DNA of 8,860 nucleotides from Alistipes sp. (GTDB taxonomy: Bacteria; Bacteroidota; Bacteroidia; Bacteroidales; Rikenellaceae), in contig JAFOEH010000055.1 of assembly GCA_017380275.1 (NCBI GenBank), positions 1 through 8,860 of the forward strand, given 5' to 3'. Within the stretch, counting starts at the first letter, position 1, and each line of letters starts with the position of its first letter. Below the pieces are notes generated by a model. It made no database searches, had not been told where the DNA came from, and saw only the letters and a program-made list of their open reading frames with translations. Positions 1 to 5,802 of the stretch are shown here, one piece after another. The position numbers were made by a program, and so were the translations under genes.

Positions 1-237
1 AGAGCACTCTGACGTGAAGAGCTCGACAAGGCTGAGCGATGCACCCTCGCACAGGTCGAAGTGCATCTTGGCCGTATTTGCCGCCGAGTGCACCACAATC
101 AGACGCTGACGACCTCGAACGGTGCGCTCAACCTTCTCTGGGTTGATTGCCACCTCCCAATCGTTGCCATCGCCCAGGGTACACATCCCCGTATTGGCAC
201 GCAAGCCTCGTGAATTAAAATATTCGATTAGCGTCAT
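1..237 (-). CDS. sufD: SufD, Fe-S cluster scaffold subunit (N-terminal 79 residues, runs off window)
   Basis: Partial gene; the start is inside the window and the rest lies beyond position 1. The translation begins MTLIEYFNSRGLRANTG. Residues 56-79 (AKMHFDLCEGASLSLVELFT...) match the start of the SufD beta-helix core, which in E. coli reads HHLDLAEGAEATVIEHF at roughly residue 160. SufD pairs with SufB and a SufC dimer in the cytosolic SufBC2D scaffold that assembles Fe-S clusters. The ATG at 237-235 lies 2 bases after the sufC stop, so the two genes are almost certainly translated as one operon. The oddity is the short stretch before the core: only about 50 residues, where E. coli has about 150, so the usual N-terminal domain with its ENWKYT-like motif seems absent. 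Identity rests on context plus this core segment. Confidence 0.85.
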   Translation of the reverse strand, partial: MTLIEYFNSRGLRANTGMCTLGDGNDWEVAINPEKVERTVRGRQRLIVVHSAANTAKMHFDLCEGASLSLVELFTSECS

Positions 238-239
238 TG

Positions 240-1016
240 TTACTTCTCATATTGGTTAATAAGCCAATCGTAACCCTCCTTCTCGAGCTTCAGCGCCAAC
301 GACTTATCACCCGAGTGGATGATCTGTCCCTTGTAGAGAACGTGAACGTAGTCGGGCACGATATAATCTAGCAGACGCTGATAGTGGGTAATTACGATGG
401 TTGCGTTCTCGGGGGTGTGTAACTTCGTCACGCCCGTAGCAACGATGCGCAGAGCGTCAATATCGAGGCCCGAGTCGGTCTCGTCCAGCACAGCCAACTT
501 AGGCTCAAGCATCGCCATCTGGAAGATCTCGTTCTTCTTCTTCTCTCCGCCCGAAAAACCCTCATTCACGGCTCGGCTCGTGAGCTTCGAGTCCAGCTCC
601 ACTACGGCACTCTTCTCTCGCATCAGGCGCAGAAACTCGCCCGCCGTGAGCGGATCCTCGCCACGGAACTTTCGCTGCTCGTTGACCGCAATCTTCATAA
701 AGTTGGCCATCGTCACACCCGGAATCTCAACGGGATACTGGAAACCGAGGAAGAGGCCCATACGAGCGCGATCCTCGATCGACTTTTCGAGCAGATTTTG
801 CCCCATAAACTCCACCGAGCCCTCCGTCACGGTGAACTTCTCGTTGCCAGCCAGCACCGATGCGAAGGTACTCTTACCCGAACCGTTGGGGCCCATTATG
901 GCGTGTACCTCGCCGGCACGCACCTCGAGGTTGATACCGCGAAGTATCTGCTTATCGCCCACCGAGGCATATAAATTCTTTACACTTAACATATCTTTTA
1001 CGTTTTTATTCTTCAT
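240..1016 (-). CDS. sufC: SufC, ABC-type ATPase of the SufBCD Fe-S assembly complex
   Basis: 258 residues, close to the usual SufC length of about 250. All ABC ATPase motifs are present: Walker A GPNGSGKST at 42-50, Q-loop GFQYP around Q93, the SufC-type signature FSGGEKKK at 154-161, Walker B LAVLDETDSGLD at 174-185 and the switch histidine H211 in VITHYQ. SufC is cytosolic and its ATP-driven dimerisation is known to remodel SufB-SufD during cluster assembly; it has no transport role. It sits between sufB (6-base gap) and sufD (2-base gap). The start is slightly uncertain. Homologues typically begin MLSIKNL..., which here corresponds to Met9 (ATG at 992-990, preceded by AAAAGAT), so the first eight residues could be upstream sequence. 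The first ATG is kept because it follows the sufB stop closely. Confidence 0.97.
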   Translation of the reverse strand: MKNKNVKDMLSVKNLYASVGDKQILRGINLEVRAGEVHAIMGPNGSGKSTFASVLAGNEKFTVTEGSVEFMGQNLLEKSIEDRARMGLFLGFQYPVEIPGVTMANFMKIAVNEQRKFRGEDPLTAGEFLRLMREKSAVVELDSKLTSRAVNEGFSGGEKKKNEIFQMAMLEPKLAVLDETDSGLDIDALRIVATGVTKLHTPENATIVITHYQRLLDYIVPDYVHVLYKGQIIHSGDKSLALKLEKEGYDWLINQYEK

Positions 1017-1022
1017 TTTTCA

Positions 1023-2462
1023 TTAACCCACCGAGCCCTCAAGGCTGATAGCAAGCAACTTCTGCGCCTCAACCGCAAACTCCATCGGCAACTTCGACAA
1101 CACCTCGCGGGCATAGCCATTGACAATGAGGCCCACAGCATCCTCGGTCGAGAGACCACGCTGATTGCAGTAGAAGAGCTGGTCCTCCGAAATCTTCGAT
1201 GTGGTTGCCTCGTGTTCAATCACAGCTGACGGATTTCGAGAATCAATCTCGGGGAAGGTGTGTGCACCACACCTATCGCCAATCAAGAGCGAATCGCACT
1301 GCGAGTAGTTGCGGGCATTCTCCGCACCCTTCGCCACGCGCACCAATCCACGATAGGCGTTCTGGCTACGACCTGCCGAGATACCCTTCGAGACGATGCG
1401 GCTACGCGTATTGCGGCCGATGTGAATCATCTTCGTACCCGTATCGGCCTGCTGGAAGTTGTTGGTCATCGCAACGGAGTAGAACTCTCCTACCGAGTTA
1501 TCGCCCAGCAGCACGCAGCTCGGATACTTCCACGTTATGGCCGAGCCGGTCTCCACCTGCGTCCACGACAGATGCGCCCCCTCGCGGCAGAGGCCGCGCT
1601 TGGTAACGAAGTTATAGATTCCGCCCTTTCCATCCTTATCGCCCGGATACCAGTTCTGCACGGTCGAGTACTTCACCTCGGCATCCTTCTCCACGATGAT
1701 CTCAACAACGGCGGCGTGCAACTGATTCTCATCACGACGCGGGGCTGTGCAACCCTCCAGATAGCTCACATAAGCGCCCTCATCCGCCACAAGCAACGTA
1801 CGCTCAAACTGACCCGTACCCTCGGCATTGATGCGGAAGTAGGTCGAGAGCTCCATCGGGCAGCGAACACCCTTGGGGATATAGCAGAACGAGCCATCGG
1901 AGAAGACGGCTGCGTTTAGTGCGGCATAGTAGTTGTCGGTATGGGGAACGACCGTTCCGAGATACTTCTTCACAAGTTCGGGATACTCGCGGATAGCCTC
2001 CGAGATCGAGCAGAATATGATACCCTTCTGGGCCAGAGTCTCGCGGAAAGTGGTCTTAACCGACACAGAGTCCATCACAGCATCGACGGCAAATCCCGCC
2101 AGGGCAAGCTGCTCCTCGAGGGGAATACCCAACTTGTCGAACGTACGTTTAAGCTCGGGATCGATGTCGTCCATCGTACCCGACTTACGCTGCTTGGGGG
2201 CAGCGTAATAGATTATATCCTGAAAATCAATCTCTGGGATATCGAGATGAGCCCACGTCGGGAGCTTCATCCCCTGCCAATGGCGAAAAGCCTTCAAGCG
2301 GCGCTCCAGCATCCACTCAGGCTCCTGCTTCTTCTCAGAAATAAGGCGTATCACATCCTCGTTAAGACCTCGACCGATGGTCTCGGTCTCGATGTCGGTG
2401 GTGAAGCCATATTTGTATTCGCCATCAATGTTATCTAATATCTCTTTATCTTTCTCAGCCAT
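1023..2462 (-). CDS. sufB: SufB, Fe-S cluster scaffold subunit
   Basis: 479 residues, full length for SufB. The N-terminal helical part (about 1-120) carries the characteristic [15 protein letters not shown] segment at 48-62. The beta-helix core follows, with [18 protein letters not shown] at 195-212 and YLEGCTAP at 234-241. The highly conserved C-terminal block includes [11 protein letters not shown] (396-406), [17 protein letters not shown] (415-431) and [20 protein letters not shown] (458-477). C398 in GDRCGAHT corresponds to the cysteine implicated in E. coli SufB cluster assembly, and the acidic residues of EHEATTS are conserved too. The protein acts in the cytosol with SufC and SufD. 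It is the first gene of the suf cluster here. Transcription probably starts just upstream at a TAnnTTTG element, and the terminator of the preceding gene isolates the operon. Confidence 0.98.
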   Translation of the reverse strand: MAEKDKEILDNIDGEYKYGFTTDIETETIGRGLNEDVIRLISEKKQEPEWMLERRLKAFRHWQGMKLPTWAHLDIPEIDFQDIIYYAAPKQRKSGTMDDIDPELKRTFDKLGIPLEEQLALAGFAVDAVMDSVSVKTTFRETLAQKGIIFCSISEAIREYPELVKKYLGTVVPHTDNYYAALNAAVFSDGSFCYIPKGVRCPMELSTYFRINAEGTGQFERTLLVADEGAYVSYLEGCTAPRRDENQLHAAVVEIIVEKDAEVKYSTVQNWYPGDKDGKGGIYNFVTKRGLCREGAHLSWTQVETGSAITWKYPSCVLLGDNSVGEFYSVAMTNNFQQADTGTKMIHIGRNTRSRIVSKGISAGRSQNAYRGLVRVAKGAENARNYSQCDSLLIGDRCGAHTFPEIDSRNPSAVIEHEATTSKISEDQLFYCNQRGLSTEDAVGLIVNGYAREVLSKLPMEFAVEAQKLLAISLEGSVG

Positions 2463-2481
2463 AATATGCGGTTATAATCTG

Positions 2482-2489
2482 CAAAAGTA
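2482..2489 (-). promoter_or_regulatory. Putative Bacteroidetes -7 element for the suf operon
   Basis: On the minus strand the sequence TACTTTTG matches the Bacteroidetes sigma-70 -7 consensus TAnnTTTG and lies 19 bases before the sufB ATG, in an AT-rich tract. No convincing TTTG -33 element is seen at the usual 19-21-base spacing. The implied leader would be very short. I see no recognisable operator or iron/redox regulator site. Confidence 0.5.
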
Positions 2490-2592
2490 CAAAAAATAAT
2501 TAATAATTAAGCCGTAATATAATTATTTCCACAACAAAATACTTACCAATCGATATGATATTTCTCCATTTTTGCCAATCTCTTATTCGGCG

Positions 2593-2632
2593 AAAAAAAA
2601 TAGGGAAGACACCATTCGATGTCTCCCCTATT
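2593..2632 (-). terminator. Intrinsic terminator of the serine hydrolase gene
   Basis: On the minus strand a stem TAGGGGAGACA / TGTCTTCCCTA (2620-2630 with 2601-2611, one mismatch, 8-base loop), extendable by two A-T pairs, is followed by a run of eight T (complement of 2593-2600). It begins about 20 bases after the stop codon at 2652, and it separates this unit from the suf promoter downstream. Confidence 0.9.
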
Positions 2633-2651
2633 GCTGTTTGATAAAGCTTTA

Positions 2652-3896
2652 TTATCTGCTCGCTCCGATTCTGCCCGTGTATGCATCCACGCCAGATGAA
2701 TCGAACGGCTGAGCAAAGAATTTCTCGGCAGCCTCATTCACCTTAGCATTCCAGGGCTGAGGGCCTCCAGCGCTCTGTATCACCCACAGCTTCAACTGCT
2801 TTTTATGCCAATTCACAACGCAGTTAGTTCCCCACGCACCACCGTGACCAAACCAAGCATCCTCGGTATCCTCAACGGGGGCATTCAGGCCAAGAGAGTA
2901 ACCCTCCATACCCTCCGAACGAGTCGAGCGAGCAAGTATAGATTTCACGGTCTGCTCCTTCAGGATACGCACACCATTGTCGCCCACGCCCAAATTCATC
3001 AACATCTTATAGAATTTCAGCTGATCCAATGCCGTTGTCCACAAGCCCGCACCAGCCGATGCAAAGACGTGAGAATCGTTGTATGGACGCTGCTGCCAGG
3101 CCATCTCCTCAACCCACTCGGCGGGGGCTCCATCCTTGAACTCATAGAGCTCAACCTTCTTTTTGAGCTGCTTATCCGTTGGCCAAAACCATGTTGATTT
3201 CATTCCCAAAGGATCCAATACCTCGCGCTTGAGATAATCCTCCCACTTCATACCCGTAACCACCTCTACGATTGCTGCACCGATGTCAATGCCTGTATTA
3301 GAGTACAAGACGCTCGTTCCGGGCTCAAACATAATGGGCGAATCGGCCGCTACGGCAGCCACCTGACGCAGGGGTGCGCCACCGCTCCATCCTCCGCCAC
3401 GAACATCGTTACGCTTTACGCTGGCCTCAAATGGGAAACCTCCGGTGTGGTTAAGCACCATACGGATGGTGAGTTCGTTCTTAGCCTTGTGCAGAGTCTT
3501 CACGCCATTCTCGTTCGACACCTCAACCCATAGCTCCTTGAACTCGGGCAGATATTTAGAAACAGGATCGTCGAGAGAAATTTCGCCCTCTTCCACCAAT
3601 TTGGCGATCGTCACACCGCAAAAACCTTTGGTCTGCGAGCACTGCATAAAAACATTATCCAGCTTAATGGGACGCTTTGCCTCCACGTCGGCATAACCCA
3701 CACAACTGACCTCCTGCACGCCATCCTTGTAGAACACACTGATAGCACCCGACAACTGTCCGTTATCCACATAAGGTTGCAACACCTCCTGCGCATACGT
3801 TGTCTTGGAGTCCTTCGCCCGCTTCTGCGCCGAGGCCTGAAGACCCGAACAGATAACCACAGCGAAGAGTGCGCACGCATATACAACTCTTTTCAT
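2652..3896 (-). CDS. Exported serine hydrolase, class C beta-lactamase / DD-peptidase fold
   Basis: 414 residues. Residues 1-23 form a Sec signal peptide (MKRVV, a hydrophobic core, then ASA before Q24), so the protein is probably periplasmic; no convincing lipobox is seen. The three active-site motifs of the class C beta-lactamase / DD-peptidase / EstB superfamily are visible: SxxK as SQTK at 87-90 (nucleophile S87, base K90), YxN as YSN at 198-200, and HGG at 351-353 in place of KTG. Supporting family features are LVEEGEISLDDPVSKYLPEF (100-119) and the MVLNHTGGF segment (146-154). HGG rather than KTG points to an esterase or peptidase-like hydrolase more than a true beta-lactamase, but the substrate cannot be read from sequence. 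It lies 55 bases after the membrane acyltransferase, has its own possible promoter in that gap and ends at a strong terminator. Confidence 0.92.
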   Translation of the reverse strand: MKRVVYACALFAVVICSGLQASAQKRAKDSKTTYAQEVLQPYVDNGQLSGAISVFYKDGVQEVSCVGYADVEAKRPIKLDNVFMQCSQTKGFCGVTIAKLVEEGEISLDDPVSKYLPEFKELWVEVSNENGVKTLHKAKNELTIRMVLNHTGGFPFEASVKRNDVRGGGWSGGAPLRQVAAVAADSPIMFEPGTSVLYSNTGIDIGAAIVEVVTGMKWEDYLKREVLDPLGMKSTWFWPTDKQLKKKVELYEFKDGAPAEWVEEMAWQQRPYNDSHVFASAGAGLWTTALDQLKFYKMLMNLGVGDNGVRILKEQTVKSILARSTRSEGMEGYSLGLNAPVEDTEDAWFGHGGAWGTNCVVNWHKKQLKLWVIQSAGGPQPWNAKVNEAAEKFFAQPFDSSGVDAYTGRIGASR

Positions 3897-3922
3897 ATCT
3901 TCTTACGTTTTATTAACTGCCA

Positions 3923-3950
3923 CAAAATTAATATATTGAAAATTGGCCAA
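3923..3950 (-). promoter_or_regulatory. Possible internal promoter for the serine hydrolase gene
   Basis: On the minus strand TAATTTTG (3923-3930) fits the Bacteroidetes -7 consensus TAnnTTTG. A TTG (3948-3950) lies 17 bases upstream as a weak -33 element, overlapping the stop region of the preceding gene. The leader to the ATG at 3896 would be about 20 bases. The hydrolase could be transcribed from here, by read-through from the acyltransferase, or both. Confidence 0.45.
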
Positions 3951-3951
3951 G

Positions 3952-5061
3952 CTACACCTTCAAGAAGATCTTCTTTCGATAGAGGAAGTAGAGGAAGAGC
4001 CAGCACACTACGACAAATCCCGCATCGTTGATAACCTCAGCCCAGGGCTCCGAGCAGAGACCTGCGACACCACCCAAGAAGTAGCGCGAGATGCCGCCGA
4101 AGTTAATGATTTGCTGTGCCAGATAGATGGTAATAGAGTTCATACCCACAACGCGGAAGACCAACGTCCACTTCTGCCAGCCGCGAACGTCGATCAAATA
4201 GTAGAACAACGCCATCATAAAGAGCGAATATGAACCTACGGCACACACAAAAGTACTTGACCAGAGCTTCTTATTTACGGGAACGAAACCGTCGCCCAGA
4301 ATAGCCACAAGTGCCAGCACGACAGCTGCCACGACCATCCACATCGTCTTGCGATTACCCGACATCTTCTCCTCGGGCAGACGAATCAGCTCGCCGGTAA
4401 ACATACCGAACATAGCCGTCACCACAGCCGGCACAGCCGAAAGCAAGCCCTCGGGATCGAAACGACCGTGATCGTAAATCAAGCGGCCGGGCATAAGCAG
4501 ACGGTCAACCCAACCGACCAACGAACCCTCCATTGAGAGAGGATCTGCTCCTGGCACATCGGGCGCACCTACAAACTTGCTCAAAAGAGCATATCCAACC
4601 AAGATGACGCCTGCGATCCACGCACGGGTGCGTACGCCGAAGTTGATAAAGAGAATCGCAGCACCCATCCACGCAAGACCAATGCGGGCCAATACGCTTG
4701 CTACACGCAGATTCTCAAAGTCGAGTTTGAACAGGCCGTTATAGACCATACCCAAGAAGATGAGTATCGCCGCACGGCGGAAGATCTTTCCATAGATCTG
4801 TCCCTTCGTAGCGCCATTCTCGCGCTGCTTGGCCAGCGAGAATGGGAACGACACACCCGCCAAGAAGAGGAAGAGCGGGAAGATGGTGTCGTGGTGGCAC
4901 AGACCGTTCCAATCGACGTGACCCATCTGACGAGCGATCTCATTGGTCACGGGGTTGGGCCACAAGGCGCAGAGCGAGACGATGAGTCCCGAAAGGCCCA
5001 TAATAAAAAACATATCAAAGCCTCGAAGCGTGTCGAGCGACATTAGACGTTGGTTTTTCAT
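3952..5061 (-). CDS. Multi-pass membrane acyltransferase-like protein (DUF5009 / HGSNAT-NagX-like)
   Basis: 369 residues with about ten hydrophobic segments (roughly 15-33, 57-76, 97-112, 120-142, 146-163, 205-223, 240-256, 268-290, 300-320, 345-361), so an inner-membrane protein. The N-terminal RLMSLDTLRGFDMFFIMG (5-22) and the segment NGLCHHDTIFPLFLFLAGVS (52-71) are hallmarks of the DUF5009 / heparan-alpha-glucosaminide N-acetyltransferase-like group common in Bacteroidota. The conserved histidines (H57, H58) and D59 in the second block are candidates for the acyl-transfer site by analogy with HGSNAT. Relatives are thought to move acetyl groups across the membrane onto amino sugars; the actual acceptor here is unknown. 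A serine hydrolase follows 55 bases later in the same direction. The start chosen is the ATG immediately before the conserved RLMSLDTLRG motif, preceded by an AT-rich leader. Confidence 0.88.
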   Translation of the reverse strand: MKNQRLMSLDTLRGFDMFFIMGLSGLIVSLCALWPNPVTNEIARQMGHVDWNGLCHHDTIFPLFLFLAGVSFPFSLAKQRENGATKGQIYGKIFRRAAILIFLGMVYNGLFKLDFENLRVASVLARIGLAWMGAAILFINFGVRTRAWIAGVILVGYALLSKFVGAPDVPGADPLSMEGSLVGWVDRLLMPGRLIYDHGRFDPEGLLSAVPAVVTAMFGMFTGELIRLPEEKMSGNRKTMWMVVAAVVLALVAILGDGFVPVNKKLWSSTFVCAVGSYSLFMMALFYYLIDVRGWQKWTLVFRVVGMNSITIYLAQQIINFGGISRYFLGGVAGLCSEPWAEVINDAGFVVVCWLFLYFLYRKKIFLKV

Positions 5062-5371
5062 TGTTTTATAGTTTTAGGTTATTTGATATTTCTTTATCCA
5101 TTCTTCCAATTCTGCACTCGCAGGCCACGCCTATCGAGGTGCATCATCGCGACCCGCAATGGCTACACATAATACAAAGATATTGATAATTTCTCAAACT
5201 TGGGCATTTTATGCACAAAATTACTCCATCTGCGCAGTTCAGACCCATACACTGCCATAACTTCACATTATTCAGGGCCCAACTTCCGCCATCAAAATCT
5301 CGCAATCAGTCCTTTGGCAGAGGCGAAAAGGGGACAATTATCGGAAAAAGAGAAAAATTCCCGACCGATAT
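5062..5371. other. Divergent intergenic region between acyltransferase and tRNA-Ser
   Basis: No protein gene is supported here. Open frames on the plus strand (5200-5465) run through the tRNA and its promoter and have no recognisable domain. The part nearest the acyltransferase (about 5105-5165) is unusually GC-rich and can form small hairpins on the minus strand, for example CTGC-GAGT-GCAG. It contains a 17-codon minus-strand ORF (5094-5147, MMHLDRRGLRVQNWKNG) that would lie in the leader. The rest, about 5200-5371, is AT-rich apart from an isolated GGGCCC, and I see nothing else in it. Confidence 0.6.
5175..5182 (-). promoter_or_regulatory. Putative -7 element for the acyltransferase gene
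   Basis: Minus-strand TATCTTTG matches the Bacteroidetes -7 consensus TAnnTTTG. It lies 113 bases before the acyltransferase ATG, implying a leader of roughly 105 bases that includes the GC-rich, hairpin-prone segment. A -33 TTTG at normal spacing is not evident; the nearest is 12 bases upstream. Confidence 0.4.
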
Positions 5372-5402
5372 TTTGCACAATAGTTTTTTTTGCCTACATT
5401 TG
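5372..5402 (+). promoter_or_regulatory. Bacteroidetes-type promoter for tRNA-Ser
   Basis: TTTG at 5372-5375, a spacer of exactly 19 bases, then TACATTTG at 5395-5402: this matches the Bacteroidetes sigma-70 consensus TTTG-N19-TAnnTTTG. Transcription would begin near 5408, about 36 bases before the tRNA. It is the clearest promoter in the window and supports the phylum assignment. Confidence 0.85.
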
Positions 5403-5443
5403 CACCACTCTTTTGGAGAAATACTTCAAAAGTTGTTCGGTCA

Positions 5444-5531
5444 GGAAGGATGGGTGAGTGGCTGAAACCACCAGTTTGCTAAACTGACGTACTCGATTAG
5501 GGTACCGGGGGTTCGAATCCCCCTCCTTCCG
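5444..5531 (+). tRNA. tRNA-Ser, anticodon GCU
   Basis: 88 bases, with the long variable arm of a class II tRNA. Acceptor stem GGAAGGA (5444-5450) pairs perfectly with TCCTTCC (5524-5530); the discriminator is G5531, as expected for serine. The D stem is GGT/ACC. The anticodon loop is TTGCTAA with GCT at 5478-5480, reading AGC and AGU. The variable arm forms a 6-pair stem, GTACTC with GGGTAC (one wobble). The T arm is GGGGG-TTCGAAT-CCCCC (5507-5523). No CCA is encoded (CTA follows), so CCA must be added after transcription. The outermost pair of the anticodon stem appears to be a C-A mismatch (C5471 with the A after ACTG). It is the only plus-strand gene, with its own promoter and terminator. 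Confidence 0.97.
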
Positions 5532-5553
5532 CTAAAGAGAAAAGAATATGTAG

Positions 5554-5582
5554 CTCCTGCGTAAAGTGCAGGAGTTTTTTTT
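5554..5582 (+). terminator. Intrinsic terminator of tRNA-Ser
   Basis: A perfect 7-pair GC-rich stem CTCCTGC (5554-5560) / GCAGGAG (5568-5574) with a 7-base loop is followed immediately by eight T (5575-5582). It starts 22 bases after the tRNA's last base. Confidence 0.93.
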
Positions 5583-5635
5583 GTTATAAAGGCACCCACA
5601 AATTTATTTGTTAGGGTGCCTTTATTGCAAAAAAA
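5576..5635. repeat. 60-base imperfect palindrome
   Basis: The inner core is a perfect 12-pair stem, ATAAAGGCACCC (5586-5597) with GGGTGCCTTTAT (5614-5625). Outside it the T-run at 5576-5582 pairs with the A-run at 5629-5635, with one T-T mismatch and one G-T wobble between. Inside, ACAAA (5598-5602) pairs with TTTGT (5607-5611). The left arm shares the T-run of the tRNA terminator. It is not followed by a clean T-run on either strand, so it is not a standard terminator by itself. Confidence 0.7.
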
Positions 5636-5753
5636 TCCTTTTCAAGGACATATTCTTTTCTATTGAAGCCTCCCCACCGGGGAAAGGGCACGCAGCGCGA
5701 CGCGGCACCGGAGCATAGCGTGGCCAATCCAAAAAAATTCCCCTTCCAAAAAC

Positions 5754-5787
5754 AAAAAAAGCCCATCCGCAACCGCAGACAGGCTTT
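5754..5787 (-). terminator. Intrinsic terminator of the GH78 gene
   Basis: On the minus strand AAAGCC (5782-5787) pairs with GGCTTT (5758-5763). An inner stem GTCTGC/GCGGAT closes a GGTT tetraloop. A T-run (complement of 5754-5760) follows. The structure starts 15 bases after the stop codon at 5803. Confidence 0.85.
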
Positions 5788-5802
5788 ATATCCTATAAAT
5801 TT

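Larger units (their letters stand above)
5538..5661. repeat. Nested inverted-repeat element downstream of tRNA-Ser
   Basis: Perfect 13-base outer arms, AGAAAAGAATATG (5538-5550) and CATATTCTTTTCT (5649-5661), enclose three further hairpins: CTCCTGC/GCAGGAG (5554-5574), a long AT-rich palindrome (5576-5635) and a small CCTT-TTC-AAGG (5637-5647). The element is about 124 bases and begins 6 bases after the tRNA. It could be a small non-autonomous mobile element with terminal inverted repeats, an intergenic repeat of the REP type, or simply a tRNA terminator inside a folded 3' trailer. No target-site duplication is evident. Confidence 0.6.

Noticed and set aside
1260..1919. A 219-codon plus-strand open frame opposite sufB
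   Set aside because: sufB on the minus strand is unambiguous and highly conserved across this span; the antisense product shows no domain.
5318..5345. Resemblance of AGGCGAAAAGGGG here to AGGCGAAGAGGGG in the GH78 signal-peptide region (near 8003)
   Set aside because: The shared stretch is about a dozen bases with mismatches around it, compatible with chance; no duplicated gene fragment could be supported.
5200..5465. Two overlapping plus-strand ORFs of about 85 codons before the tRNA
   Set aside because: They run through the tRNA promoter and into the tRNA itself and show no recognisable motifs.
5512..5748. Possible integration (att) site: tRNA 3' end and the similar ATTCCCCTTCC near 5738
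   Set aside because: The match to the tRNA end is short and gapped, and there is no integrase or other mobile gene in the window.
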